From the NCBI GenBank assembly GCA_035079385.1, contig JAVHKY010000015.1:1302001-1366000 (forward strand): a stretch of DNA of 64,000 nt. Reading direction: 5' to 3'. This document shows positions 1-11,657 of the stretch, piece by piece (positions within the stretch are counted from its first letter, which is position 1; each line of letters starts with the position of its first letter). Origin of the DNA: Aspidiotus rigidus. Taxonomy: Eukaryota > Arthropoda > Insecta > Hemiptera > Diaspididae. Both the position numbers and the translations under genes were made by a program. The notes beneath the pieces were generated by a model that searched no databases, was not told the origin of the DNA, and saw only the letters and a program-made list of their open reading frames with translations.

Positions 1-2
1 TA

Positions 3-182
3 GAAAACCAACACGGAAATAATCGAGAGCGCATCATTGCCTCTAAATTCAATGATCCTGACAAATCGGATCAGTCTAAAATTGAAAAAATCTTGTGCGT
101 CGTTTGTAAGAAGAAATTTAGCACAAATAAAACGCTAGCAAATCACAAAAAGCGAAGAAACGCATCGATTGGCCAAAAGTAA
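3..182 (+). CDS. C-terminal exon, degenerate C2H2 zinc-finger protein (partial)
   Basis: A frame open from the window edge runs 59 codons to TAA at 180-182, so only the C-terminus is present. The last third reads CVVCKKKFSTNKTLANHKK, a Cys-x2-Cys pair, aromatic residue, Leu and first His spaced as in a C2H2/U1-like finger. The second zinc-binding His is missing (HKKRRN follows), so metal binding is doubtful. The segment before the finger is acidic and Lys-rich, and the tail is basic. The last finger of DnaJC21-type ribosome-biogenesis cochaperones has a similar look, but identity is not established. An AATAAA at 407-412 could be the polyadenylation signal of this gene or of the LINE-like tail beside it. 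The coding look is seen; the family is inferred. Confidence 0.45.
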   Translation, partial: ENQHGNNRERIIASKFNDPDKSDQSKIEKILCVVCKKKFSTNKTLANHKKRRNASIGQK

Positions 183-420
183 AGATTCGATTTTGCACAT
201 TTCTAACTCGCTGTTTACTGTGTTGGTCTTTTTTGAAAGGTTTATTACGACATTATTTTTTGTTTATTTCCTCTAAATTTGTTGAAATTTCAATTGAGTT
301 TACCTCTTTGGTAAACTTAATGAGCTTTATTTCTTTCTCAAAGACAATGATTGTAGTGAATTATAATTTCCCCCTCATTTAAACGTATGATAGTATCCGT
401 CCCCTCAATAAACCTTTGTC

Positions 421-477
421 AAGCTAATAGCCCTAGAGTAGCTTTAAAGCTTGTAAAATAAAAAAAAAAAAAAAAAA
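421..477 (+). repeat. LINE-type 3' tail with A-tract
   Basis: The words GCTAATAGCCCT and TAGCT are followed by AAAATAAA and a run of 17 A. The same arrangement (GCTCATAGCCCT ... TAGCT ... GAAATAAA plus poly-A) ends the RT/RNase H LINE near 52.47 kb, so this is probably the 3' end of a heavily 5'-truncated copy of that type. It could instead be the native 3' UTR of the upstream exon. Confidence 0.4.
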
Positions 478-511
478 TTTTAGTTTCAATTTCTTCGTTT
501 GGCGAGAGATA

Positions 512-674
512 CAGGTGCGGATCTACAGGTACATTTGGGGGGGGGGATATTCCATTGTTCAAAAAATGTTTTCCTTGCTCCGCTCGAAAAATATACTCAA
601 ATTAGACAATTTAAGTCTTTTTTGAAGGCTTGGGGGGGCGTTCCCCCTGCCCCCTCCCCGTAAATCCGACCGTG
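512..674. mobile_element. Short TIR element (CAGG..GCGGATC family) with 6-bp duplication
   Basis: The left end CAGGTGCGGATCTACAGG and the right end, reverse-complemented CACGGTCGGATTTACGGG, form imperfect TIRs. GAGATA occurs immediately on both sides (506-511 and 675-680). The interior has a G-run and a C-rich stretch. Ends and interior resemble the element at 38185-38339, which also has a 6-bp duplication. No coding capacity is present. Confidence 0.55.
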
Positions 675-723
675 GAGATAGGCCACAATTATGAGTATAT
701 TGTGTACTTTTACTACCTATTAT

Positions 724-1092
724 GATAAGATAAGAAACAAATTTTATTTGTTTTATACGTTTTCTTGATAACCACTGCAACATCTTTGTTTGATTGTTTA
801 GTCCGATGAAATTATTTTCATTTGTATTTTGTTCCACGGTCACGATTTATGTTTCTTATGTCCATGTTCTGAAGCATTAATTTGTTTACTGCAAAGAAAA
901 AGCTTAGCAAGGACATAAAACATTTCTGCTCTCGGTTTTTCAAAATCGAACTATTGTATGTCCAGAAATAATAAGAAAATTATATACTTATCATGTAAAT
1001 AAGACACAAATCCTTTTAAGATACAGATTCAATGATTTTTTGCATTTTGTTCTATGGTCATGATTTATGTGTCTTATACGTATGTCCATACT
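724..1092. repeat. Two diverged foldback units in tandem
   Basis: Near 827-872 and 1044-1092 the same block recurs: TTTTGTTC, then GGTCACGATTTATG or GGTCATGATTTATG, then a TTTCTTAT/GTCTTAT word and GTCCAT. Each block can pair with an upstream ATAAGAAACAAAT or ATAAGACACAAAT word (near 730 and 995), giving two stem-loops about 220 bp apart. Confidence 0.4.
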
Positions 1093-1245
1093 TTGACTGT
1101 GCTTGTAAAGCTTTCATAGCTAAGATAGTTTGCTTCATGATACTGGTGTGGAATACTTGGATACATATTGCGAAAGTTTTCAAATCTCTAAAGTGAGTCT
1201 AGGCCAATTATGTCATTGGCGTCGCCCATTCATACTTTTTTCAAG

Positions 1246-1416
1246 CCAATAGATATTCTCATGTCCGGAAGAAAAGAAGATTCTTCAACGGAAATGGAGC
1301 TCGTGTTTAGTAAACTTGAAATTACGGACGATGGCAAGAAAGCTACGATAAAAGTAAAAGCTGAAGGTTATAAAAAATGTTTCATACGGAAGTATCAGCA
1401 ATTTGGGAATAATCCG
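1246..1416 (+). CDS. Candidate internal exon, function unknown
   Basis: An open frame runs between an acceptor-like TTTTTTCAAG ending at 1245 and a GTAGG donor at 1417. The peptide is charged and protein-like, with the word MELVFSKLEITDDGKKATIK, and differs from the low-complexity translations around it. The frame continues past the donor to a stop at 1479, so it could also be a short ORF. Both splice signals are weak, no family is recognised and no partner exon was found. Confidence 0.22.
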
Positions 1417-1479
1417 GTAGGCCAAAATCCCTCCTTCGTCCTCTTCATGTCCTCAATTCCGAAGTCAAAATCACCCTAA

Positions 1480-4400
1480 TCCTCAATGTAAATCAATATC
1501 TTTGACTCCCGGCACTTCAAATTTCCTCCCTCCGCCTGATAACCAAGTGCTAAATCAAGTTTGAAAATTTTTTTCAATTGTTCGAGTTGATTTATTGCAG
1601 TTCATCATCAAAACTCAAGATTTTTTTCTATCAAAAGTATTCTCTTTCTCGTCCCTCGTGACATTACGAGGACGGTATTTGAAAATCTGGAACAAAAAGT
1701 TTCGGGAAACCTATTTAGAATTCCTGCAACGATATTTAATACGGGTGTAATGAACCCACTCACGTATACCGTTGCTCAAAGTATACGGCGGAATGTCGGA
1801 GAAAAACTTTTCGAAGGATGTAATAATGGCTGACCGATATACTCCACCGTGAAAGCGTGATGACATTCGATATAACGCTGAAATATGTATATCCGAGAGC
1901 GTGCAATTCTTAGCAGTATTCATAATTGTACTTTATATTATAAATACGGAAGGGAGAATAGCGAAACCGTAGGCGATATCTCAAATAAAAACAATTGTTT
2001 GTTAATGAACTAATTATTTGCATTCGTCTGTTTTTGACGCGTATCATTTCACAATACAAATGGACAGGCAGGGTGAGAAATCGTTTCACCGAGAATATTT
2101 ATGATCGCCGTTTTCCCATAGGCATGCAACCCTTAGCGTTGATATTGCTACACATTGTATCGCAAATTCGCCTCTCCATTTCCGTGTGATGCGTATAATT
2201 GCTTCGCTGAGAAAACTATTGTGTAACTTCAACGATTATCAACCTATCATCGAGAATTAATAACGTATGCCGCGAGTACAGGTTTTCGTGAGTTTGCAAA
2301 CTAAGCGAGTATGAAATTCTACGAGGGCTGGGAAGAGATAAGATTTATTTGTAAATGCGCGAACAGCGTAACAGTCCATCATTGGCTTCCTCTGTGCCGC
2401 ATTTACCTGAGAGAAGATGTCACAAGTGAGAGATGACGTTTTCTACCAGGCAACTGTCAACTTCTCGACTGATTGCTTTCTAGAGTCTTGACGATTGCTA
2501 CAGAATGCAACAAGTGTTCGATATTCTACAATGTTGTTTGATTCGCTAAGCTCACGTAACAAATTTTGATAAAACACTCGACAACTCTGACGTGAAACAT
2601 GATTTGTAGACTTTATTTTTCCTTTTGTCGAAGCCAAAATATGATTGAAGTATTTCGTAGAATTACAGAAGGCGGAACTCGCGGTACAGAGAAATTCTTG
2701 TGACAGTTTCGCTGTTCGTTTTCTTACAGAAGAAAAATACTTCGTGTTCGGTTTTTAATAAGCGTAGCGTCACGTAGCCCCGAAAAACGGAAACAAGTAA
2801 AGTATCGCCCCTTTTTATACAGTACAACCGTTTCTACGGCTGCAAAAAGACACTTCTCTATCGCCTTCTGTTCAATTACGTACGTACTAACTGGCAGTGT
2901 TCCCGATGGTGGTAGTGGCGACGAAAGCGTACCAAACAACAGTCGAAACAAATATTCCAGTTCGATGTAATTGAATTTCGATTACAACAATATCCCAATA
3001 ATTTGTCGGAAAATGTGGACAAACAACAGATGGAAAAAGAAGGAGTTAGGAAGAACGGAGATGGAGAGAGGAAAAAAAAGTCTAATACGAACGACCGATG
3101 ACGGCGAGTTTTTTTTTTTTTACAATCGCCTCTTTTGGACCCTTGTTTTTCCTTGGCTGAAGATCCTTATAGGCTGTTTTAATGATTGCCTTTTTTTGTT
3201 CGTTATTCGCTTTTGAATGGTCGCTCTTTTAGTTCGTATTAGGCTTGTTCACATTAAACGATGGCACGGAGTCAAACTTCACCTGAACAAAATACTGTTG
3301 CGATACTGAAAATTGGCAATTGTTAGAATTCACTGAAGAAAGTGAAGTTATGCTGTAGTAAGTTCGTAAATTGGGAGGTAGGGTTCTAAATTTGAAAAAT
3401 AAAGGAAAAATTTGTATTAACTATCTTTGTCTGGGAGAGTTTGTAACCCGAAATTGCTCAAATATCCAACTACCCTATAGTACCCTGAAAAATGTACATT
3501 CAACGAGAGCAAATCGACTACTTTTCTGATCGCCTGAAGATACGACTATAGTGATCACGCTGGGAGCGCTAATATTTTTGGTCGTAATATAATATCATAC
3601 GTGTTATGAAGAATCGAATTATTAGAATTACTGTAGTTTCCGAAATTTTGAATCGAAAAACGTGGAGTCGAAACACACGTAGAAGTCATTAAAAGTAAAG
3701 ATGTAGTTGAAAAGATGAAGACAATGCAAATCCGTGTATTGATTTTAGTAAAAAAGAGAAGAAATGGACAATAAGTGAAGAAAAGGTGTCCAGAGAAAGA
3801 GAAATTTAATACTTTTTGGCCTGAAAATTGTGGCGCAGACCTACGAGAAGTTTATGGGCGAATAATTGCGTGATCTTAATCTCGTTTATTGCTTCATGGA
3901 CAACGTACAAATTTCCAGACTAATCTAGAAAGTTATATGCGAATCGTTTTCCAAAGCTTGATCGCGACTGGTCTGACGAGCTCCAGGTTGTCGACCACTG
4001 GTCCACATTGAGTATAAGTTTCCAACATTTGTAATCAGAAAACGCTTCACCTCATGAAGGAAGGCAACTGGGGTTCATTTCTCAATTTTGCGTCGATTTC
4101 GAGTCAATATGATCGCAGACGCGTTAACACGAGTTGAATAATTTGCAGTATTAGCCACCATTGACTACCAATCAATTTCTGAGCCTCAAATGTCATACGA
4201 AAAGCTCAAAAATCTCCTCAAAGTATGAAAGTACAACAACCTCCAATTCAGAAAAATACCCAGCTCCAAACAGTTCCCGTTTGCCGACATTTCGACTGAC
4301 AACCATCGACCTTCTGTACCTAAAGGTCTACTTTTTACTGTTGTTTACAACGTACATCGATTGGCGCATTTAGGGCTGCGTGTAACAGCGAAATATTGAT

Positions 4401-4580
4401 GTGCAAACGCTTCAGGTGGCCTGCACTAGAAATCAATGGCCGGAAGCTATCCCGGTCGAAAACACCGTGTTCACTTTTTAGTGCATTCTAGATATCGCCA
4501 TTAGCGCTCCTACTGGTGCTGTCGATATGGATCTCAAGCAAGCTGGCCTGTATTCCTATATGAATCTCGACCCTATAAAG
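1480..4580. other. Non-repetitive, no gene recognised
   Basis: Mixed-composition DNA with scattered CpG, a T-run near 3110-3120, and only short unconvincing frames. No domain, TIR pair or RNA gene was found. It may be intron or intergenic DNA. Confidence 0.5.
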
Positions 4581-5202
4581 TATAGACCAAGGGTGTTGGA
4601 GGCCTAATTCTTTTTTGGAGGCCTCCGCCTCTGGAACGAATACAGAAAATGACCTTCTGACTCCGGTTGCCTCCAGTGGACACGTTTGGAGGCGCCTCCT
4701 GACCTTCAAAGTAGGTCTCTCCAAGTGCCTCCAGCGCAATTACTGAAATTGGAGACTGCCTCCGGAGACACTTGTACAGTTGATCAGTGTGACCAGATGT
4801 AGCATGTTGGCCTATATCACCGTTGCCAGATGACAGATGATACTCAGAAGGTGTATTTAAAACTTTGACTTTTATTCGAACCAAACAGCGCTAGCATCAA
4901 AGTTGCTGAATGAGGTTTCAAGGAATAGAATACTTTTGAAAAAAAAAAGTCCCCTAAAGGTTCTTTGGAAGCGCCTCTAAACGTCTAGGTGGAAGCAGGG
5001 TACCTCTGGAGGCAAAATGCTCCAGCCTCCAACACTTTGGTTTGAATCTTCACTATGGCACTTTGGAGGTCGCTCCAGATGCCTCCAAAAGGGTTCTTGG
5101 AGGAGCCTCCAAGCATCCATTGAAACTTCAAAATTTAAAGCTAGTCTCCGCCTCACTGTAGGTAGAGGCAAAGTACCTCCAGCCTCCAACGCCCTTGCTA
5201 TA
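4581..5202. mobile_element. TIR element filled with GGAGGC/GCCTCC words
   Basis: The left end TATAGACCAAGGGTGTTGG and the right end, reverse-complemented TATAGCAAGGGCGTTGG, are imperfect TIRs. The interior repeats GGAGGC or GCCTCC more than a dozen times in both orientations at both flanks, leaving a middle of ordinary composition (about 4760-4960). The frames crossing it are artefacts of this word. No transposase is present and the target duplication is unclear (TA possible). Confidence 0.55.
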
Positions 5203-5936
5203 GACTGTGTTATAGTGACGTCACTCATTGCTAACTCCCTACCAACAACGTGCGAACACACTTCAAAAACTCTTGAATGTGATCGATTGTATCGTTTGAA
5301 GATCTATCACGTCATCAGTTCCCAAAAGAAATACACTGGAAAGTTTCGATCATACGTTCAGATGAAAAAATAAACAACTACATGTTCACATTCAGAATTA
5401 TGATGTTTCTAAAGTATTTGAAAATGTAATTGTGGTCCTTTATTTATTTCTGGTTGTCAAATCTGAACGTAACGTTCCCGTGTATCTCTTATAAAGCATG
5501 TTTTTGTTTACAAACCAAATTGGTAATTTAGGGTGAGATTGACAACTTTAAGAAGGCTGTAGAGTACGTTGGGGTAAACTGATTCGGTGTGATTGTGACG
5601 TCACGATAATTCATTTATTCCTTTCCTCTCTTTCTTTTCCTGACTTACCCTCACAGAAATATGCTCCAAGTAATTTTTCTGGGTCATCACAGATTAAGAC
5701 TTTGTTTGACCATCTCTGTTCAAGTCGCTGTTTTTCGACCTCGTATCAAAAATTTCAAGTGTCCTTGCGTAAAACAGCCTGGTCCTCTGAAATAAATTTA
5801 TCTCGGATTTATTCCTTCTCATTGACTACCTGAACATCTCAGTGTTTTTGTGATTGTTATTGAATTCAGGTATATTTGTTTGGTAATCTGTTGAAAAATT
5901 TAAGAAATTTCAATGTAAAGCTAAAACAGGGTGTCT
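5203..5936. other. No feature recognised
   Basis: AT-rich single-copy-looking DNA. No convincing coding frame, repeat or RNA was seen. Confidence 0.5.
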
Positions 5937-6161
5937 ACCAGGTCAATACGTCCAATCAGTCCAATAAAAGTTCACTATTTCAAAAATGGTCCAATAAGTC
6001 GATAAAAGTCCATTAATTTTGATGCATGTCCAATAAAAATCAATAATCAAAAATTAAAAAAGTTTTTTTTTTTGTTTTTTGCTTGTTAAATTAGGAGGTT
6101 TGCGACAAAAGGTCCAATAAAAGTCCAATATTTTTAATTTTCAAATTTAGTAGACACCCTG
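5937..6161. mobile_element. MITE with CAGGGTGTCTAC ends
   Basis: The 14-bp TIRs are CAGGGTGTCTACCA and, at the right, TAGTAGACACCCTG. They are flanked by TAAAA on both sides (5932-5936 and 6162-6166). The interior repeats GTCCAATAAAA-like words about six times. It has no coding capacity. The 5-bp duplication is in AT-rich sequence, so its length is not secure. Confidence 0.65.
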
Positions 6162-6419
6162 TAAAAGAGTACAAAGTATGATGGTGACTGTGATGACCAG
6201 TTTCAAATACATTCTGTATTTGAATTTCTAACGTGTATATAAAATGAACTTTCGGAGCAACCATTATAAAATCAAGAGTCAATTTTTTGGAATATTTCAA
6301 TTTATTGGTCAAATTTGGTAGCGAGCGCCAAATGATTGATTCATCAGCTGATCGAATATAATATTTCGAAAGGGTAGTCCCTATCGTTCATATTTTTTCT
6401 CATTTGTGCTTTGTTGTAG

Positions 6420-6586
6420 ATAATCTAAGTTTTCTCAAAGAAATATTGTTAAATGATTCTCGCTTGAGAATGGCAGACCCACCAATATCTAGAGACAGAT
6501 TTCCTCCTCCGACTACATTAGTCGAATACATTGAAGCCGATCCTGAGAACTCGGATTTTTTAGTATCAGCAGCCATGAGTTATTAA
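6420..6586 (+). CDS. Candidate terminal exon, function unknown
   Basis: A good acceptor (pyrimidine-rich TTTTTTCTCATTTGTGCTTT, then GTTGTAG ending at 6419) opens a frame of about 55 codons to TAA at 6584-6586. The peptide ends with the words PPPTTLVEYIEADPENSDFL and VSAAMSY, of normal protein composition. AATAAA occurs about 45 bp downstream in an AT-rich tail, as expected of a 3' UTR. Exons at 6880 and 7104 lie just beyond, so this could be an alternative last exon. No family is recognised. Confidence 0.35.
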
Positions 6587-6589
6587 ATT

Positions 6590-6770
6590 TGCCCTTATAA
6601 TTAAATTTCAATTGATTTTAAAAATATGAAATAAATTTTAATAATATTTTTTTTATTATAATATTTTAAAAATAAAAATTTTATTATCATTTAATTATTT
6701 ATATTTTAATAGAATATTTTATTTTGATAAATTGAATTTTTTATTTATAATTTCTGAGTGTGCAGTTTAC
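6590..6770. other. Extremely AT-rich tract
   Basis: About 90 percent A+T, composition like arthropod mitochondrial DNA, but no mitochondrial gene motif was identified. It is either the 3' UTR of the exon ending at 6586 or an AT-rich insertion. Confidence 0.4.
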
Positions 6771-6879
6771 TCAATGAGTGTGTGCAGATTACTAACTCCC
6801 TTTTGGTCACCTTTTTTTTCTTGATTATTATTATTTTAATTATTGTTATTATTATCATTATTATTATTTTTTTTTTCAG

Positions 6880-7157
6880 GAAATAGAATGAACACTCTTT
6901 GTGTATTAAAAGTTTCAACAGCTGCATTAATCAGTTTCAAAGGATGGTCGCCAAAAGTATTGACTCTGTTTGTCATAGCTGCTGAAAAAGAATCGAAATA
7001 CCCTTCAAATCAGCAGTTTGATTCCACTGTAAGTTTATGAGAATTTTATTACTTCTTTGACGGATGACAATTTGACAAAATTTGATGTTAGTCTAATTTG
7101 CAGTACATTTTTCATCGCATTCATCTCCATGATAGCAATAATTGTGTCAGAGTTTAA
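6880..7157 (+). CDS. Two candidate exons split by a 75-bp intron, function unknown
   Basis: The first exon, 6880-7028, follows a textbook acceptor (long T tract, then TTTTTTCAG) and ends at ACT before a strong GTAAGT donor. It reads through VLKVSTAALISFKGWSPKVL and EKESKYPSNQQFDST. A short intron, 7029-7103, ends in AATTTGCAG. The second exon, 7104-7157, keeps the frame (YIFHRIHLHDSNNCVRV) to TAA at 7155-7157. Both borders follow GT-AG and the frame is kept, which supports a real gene 3' end. An upstream exon must exist; the one at 6420-6586 ends in a stop and cannot be joined. No family is recognised. Confidence 0.4.
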
Positions 7158-7807
7158 AGTGTTTTCTCATTTTTAGGGTCGGCGCGTGTTTGCTAGCCGA
7201 CGCTTTTGCAATCACTTTTTTCTAGGTTGTGCTCTTTAGTATCTTATTGTGTGCATGCAGGTGTATGGATGATTGATGAATGCAAGTTGATAATAGTGCA
7301 ATCGTCGGCGGTAGAGTAGTGCTTTGAACTGCGTTACCACTTGGCTAGTTTGTTATCATGACATACGTTTGTATGATGATGTGATTATTTTGAAAGAGGG
7401 AAGATCAAGTAGTGTTGTGATTGTACATCTGAGTGTTAAATCCGGATGTATTACGACATTTTTCTCATCTTATTAACAATAAAAAGAAAAGAAGAGGGCA
7501 TTGTACCAATCGTTTGACCACAAAATGGAATGAATGTGAAAGTTGACACATTGAATGAATTTTTAAAATGAATGAATGTAGAGTATCTGAACATGATATC
7601 AACTTGGAATATTTTTTTTCTTTGAGTTTTGGAAACAAATGACGAGTATTATTTATTTGGATTGCCAATTTTACAATCCTTGATTTGTGATCCGCAAGAT
7701 TCAATCAATTTTCTTCTTAATTCAATAGGTAATAATAATGTTAGCTTAATTATCTTATGGACTGTCTGTAATCATACTCCTGAAACATTCAAGAATTTGT
7801 AAGAATA

Positions 7808-8167
7808 ATGAGCCATAGTGAATTGTGTGACTATCGAAAATTATTCAAAAAAATCGTTAGGAATGATCATTATTCGACTGTAGAAGATATTGGAACAATA
7901 TTGCGCCCACTTATGGGGGATGCAAGCGTGCGAAATAAAAATTTTCCACCGAATGTTTATTCGTGGAAGACGGTCGTAAACACGTCTCGACACGGCGACT
8001 CGTTCAACACCTATAGCGTCTCGGTTCGTGAATACGGCGCGGAAAAAACGTACAATTCCGCGAACTCGATGAGAAAAATACGCGGTAATTATTATTAAGA
8101 AACGGAGGAGTGCGAAAAAGTGTATGAAAAGTTGAAAGATGAGTACACCAGTACCATTGTGTTTAAA
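7808..8167 (+). pseudogene. ORF with in-frame stop before a GTAAGT donor, unknown
   Basis: ATG at 7808 opens 96 codons to TAA at 8096-8098. The same frame continues without a break (ETEECEKVYEKLKDEY, then TSTIVFK) and meets a strong donor, GTAAGTGG, at 8168. Either an exon was broken by one nonsense change, or the real exon starts after a weak acceptor near 8099. The N-terminal half includes DYRKLFKKIVRNDHYSTVED, which looks protein-like; the later half is less convincing. No family is recognised. Confidence 0.28.
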
Positions 8168-8173
8168 GTAAGT

Positions 8174-8797
8174 GGAAACTTTTCAAAAACATCTTCGCCT
8201 CTTATCTTCTGTTACACGCGGCTATGGCAGCCCTGTAGCTGTAAAAATGACACATATATATTCTCCTCTCCCTCTTAGATTTATCAAGTTGGAGTCTGAC
8301 CTTTGCCGAATACTTTTGTCTTTAACTCGTATAGCGTTTAGCAGGAAAGTTGGAAACATTTAATTTAAGAAATAACTTTCCTTTTTTTTGAAGTTTTTTT
8401 TTTTTTTGTTTTCTCTGATTATATTTCTTGTTTGCACCGTGTATATTCAGTTTACTTTTTTGAGAAAAATTCATTCGCCGGGAAATGGAGAATGCGAGCA
8501 GGAACAGCACTCCGCGTCTAATGTGTGAACGGGAATAGACTTTCGCTATTCATTAAATTGAAACTGTCATCGCATGGGCGTAACACTCGTGGCGTATACC
8601 GTCGCTGCGGTATGTTGTAATGTATGTGGTTCCTTCGGTATTAGAATTTCGAACTACTTTCGTAATATTTTGCATTCCGGTTTAACCTGAATTATGCATA
8701 CCAGCCTTCAGCCTCCGAGGCGCGATACGACTAAGGTTACTTCGCACGCTGATCCTTCATTTTCGGAGAGTTTGGCGCAGCAGCGTTGTTTTGTATA
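8174..8797. other. No gene recognised
   Basis: Contains T-runs (8380-8410) and a moderately GC-rich stretch (8580-8770). Nothing coding or repetitive was recognised. Confidence 0.45.
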
Positions 8798-9097
8798 TCA
8801 AATGAAAACTTGACCGTGCTTAAACGTAGTTGAATATGTTTTGAATTGTTTGGGTCTCATTGCAGAAGACATCAGAATATGGTGCCACATAAATGGCTGA
8901 ATCAGACTTTGTAAAAAAACTAATCGAAGAAAAGGACACAATATCACACCACTTTTTCCCGATGATTCAACCCTCCTGTTGAAAGAATTGATTCGGTTCT
9001 CCAAATTATGACCAAAGATATCAAACGACGACATACTCAAAGGAGTAAAACAGACGGAGTAATTTAATTAAAGCCACAGAAATACAAAATACACCGG

Positions 9098-9129
9098 AGC
9101 GCTTTCGATTAAAGAACCATTGTCAACGG
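9098..9129 (-). ncRNA. Hammerhead-like block in PLE terminal region
   Basis: The minus strand reads GTTGACAATGG, TTCTTTAA, then TCGAAAGCGCT. The aligned blocks of the other PLEs give a consensus CTGAAGA, GGTT loop AACC, GAAA, GCGC, i.e. both conserved boxes of a hammerhead core around a stem II. Here the first box is degenerate (TTGACAA), so activity is unlikely. Hammerhead motifs have been described in PLE terminal repeats; assignment here is inference. Confidence 0.35.
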
Positions 9130-9184
9130 GTGACATGAAAGCAACTGAACCAACACCGGCCGGCAACAAATACTACCGAGGAAA

Positions 9185-11657
9185 TCATGACTGAACTAGC
9201 GAGTCATCACGATGTGAATCATACTCATAAACTAGTTCAATCAACCCCTCATCAGGTATGTACCTGTTGAGCACATTTAGGTTGTCGTTATTCAGATGGC
9301 GAATAATTTCAATATGTTCTAACGCGGTACGTTTGAAAACCGAGGACTCCTTATGGAGGAGGGACTCGGATCTCTCTTTGAAACTATGGTCCGCAAATGC
9401 CGAATCCCCCAATTTCTTCTTTTCCCACGCCTTCCTATACTCATCTATTCTAATTTTGAGCTGACGTCCAGTCTCGCCTATGTAGATTCCATTACAGTCA
9501 TTACACTCCATTTTGTAAACCCCACTTCTTTCGACCAGTGGGATGGGGTCCTTCAACTTAACGAACAGACTTTTTACAGTGTTAAGATTGTAATACACTG
9601 GGCGAAACCCAAATAGGCGGAGGACACGACCTAACTGGGAAGAGAATTTTCCCAAAAAGGGGAGCCTAATCCAACGTTTTCTACTATTTGACGCCGGATT
9701 GCGGGGGAGGCAGGTAGTGGAATCAATGCTTTTCCGAGTCAATTTTCTATGGACCATCAAGTCAATATCTAAGCTGACCTCATTCACTCTGGCCAAGTGC
9801 TTTATAGTCAAAAACTCCTGTTGAAAAGCGAGGTGACCCAATGGAATACTAGTCAACCGGTGGATATAACTATTAAAACCGGCAATTTTGTGGGCAACAG
9901 GGCAAAAAGATCTTCCGTGGACGGTAATATCGGTCGAGGTATCTTTTCTATATATGGCGAATTCATGGACACCTTCTCTATTAAAGATAGTAACGTCCAA
10001 AAAACTTATAAATGAACCGCCTACTTCCAACGTGAATTTGATGGAAGGGTACAAACTATTGAGATACCTAAGAAACTCCAAAAGGAGATCTCGGTGACCG
10101 GTCCACATGCACAACACATCATCAAAATACCTGTGCCAATAATGTATATGACCCAAAAGCCCCTGACCAGAGGAAAAAAGATCGAGCTCAAATTTAGACA
10201 TGAAAACCTCCGAAATGAGGGAACCCAGAGGAGAGCCAATAGGGATACCTACCTCCTCTGGAAATTTGAAAAATTTCCCTTCAAATTTGCAAAAATTGGG
10301 GACCAACAAATATTGAGTAAATTGAAAAATTCTGCCTGTTCTTCGTGACAGATATTAGATTGGACCAAGAGGTCTCCCATATGCTGCATGGCAGTAGCCC
10401 TAGGGATACTTGGAAATAAGCCGACTACGTCAAAAGAGCATAGGGTAGAATCAGGCGGAAGAATGTCATCTTTAAGCTTATCAGCTAGAGAGACCGAATT
10501 CTTCACAGAGTAGGATGACTCAAATTCTACTCTAGATTTAAACCAACGGTCCAAAAATCTTGCCAAGAAGTAGGTGCGAGGAGACACAAAGGAAACGACC
10601 GGCCGCATCGGAGTGTCCTTCTTATGAACCTTAGACAGCCTGTACAATAAAGGCGGCACAGGGTTGGGCTCAAGGAGACATCTTCTAAGCAAAGGGGGTT
10701 TGATAATAAAGTCACTATTGTTTATGAAACGTCTAACTTCTTTAATGTGATTTGGAAAGTTAAAATCCACATTTACCTTGGCGCCACACTGGTCGAGAAC
10801 GTCATAGACCTTGGAGACATAAGAGGACTTCTCCATAACTACAATGGCATTCCCTTTATCAGCCTTAGTAATGGTTAAGCCCTCCTCCCTAACCTTCCTC
10901 TTAATCCTCTTGATCACCTCCAAAGCAAGATCATTTATCCAAGGGAGGGGGGTATGACGAACAAAGGCAGCACAAGCTTTCTGAATATTGACCCCACGCC
11001 CAATTTTTATTTCGAGGTGCGCAACAACATTGGCCAAAGTGTCAGCATTATTAAGAGGGGGTAACCCGAATTTTAAGCCCTTTTCCAAGAGATTCAATTC
11101 TCATCACTCTCAAACTGAACATTACTACAATTTATAATCCGCGGTAAAAATTTTTGGATAAAGCTGACATCAGTACTCACTTCCTGGACAGCGGAGGTAT
11201 TCGATTTTTGGAGGGAGCTAAGCTTTTTATTTTTCTTACGTCTCAATTTAGCCTCAAAGGACCGGCATTTAAGGTTAACCGACTTGATAAAGAGATCCAA
11301 CTCACCTGGCGAGAATACACCGGAAAGTCTCGAATGGACCAACAAGTTCAACCTTGTGGTGATATTCAACTTCCCATGCCACCTCCGCTACTCGGTGCGG
11401 ATCCACGTTTCAGTCAGAAATTTCTCCAATTTCTTGGTGGTCTGAACACAATCGGAGAACAACCGGAATTTGATGAATTTGGGTTTCAAATGCAATTTTA
11501 AACACTTATTGAGAAACCAAATATGGGACGAAAACGACAACCGTTGGTTCCGAAACTTCACGAAGAGAAACCTTAAATACGCCTCCTCAGCGTTATTAAT
11601 AGAATTGATTTGGTTCTCCAAATTATGACCAAAGACATCAAACGACAACATATTCAA
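9185..11657 (-). pseudogene. PLE reverse transcriptase / GIY-YIG endonuclease, broken
   Basis: N-terminal part: 11657 to about 11094, with an in-frame TAG near 11390. A one-base shift near 11095 leads to the RT half down to about 10290: LTITKADKGNAIVVMEKS, SKVHKKDTPMRPVVSF, then motif A CSFDVVGLFPSIP. A second shift near 10290 leads to motif B GIPIGSPLGSLISEVFM, motif C RYFDD, a linker, and GIY-YIG (GVYKMECNDC, YIGETGRQLKIRI), ending at TGA 9185. PLE RTs prime on nicked target DNA made by their GIY-YIG nuclease. The Asp pair of motif C is intact, with Phe where Val is usual. Six residues (LITTGH) present in the neighbouring copy are deleted from the nuclease. Confidence 0.9.

Noticed and set aside
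4488..5373. Overlapping frames on both strands with Leu-Glu-Ala-Ser-rich peptides
   Set aside because: They are produced by the repeated GGAGGC/GCCTCC words of the TIR element.
6590..6770. Possible second mitochondrial insert
   Set aside because: Composition fits, but no mitochondrial gene landmark could be read, unlike 25880-26218.
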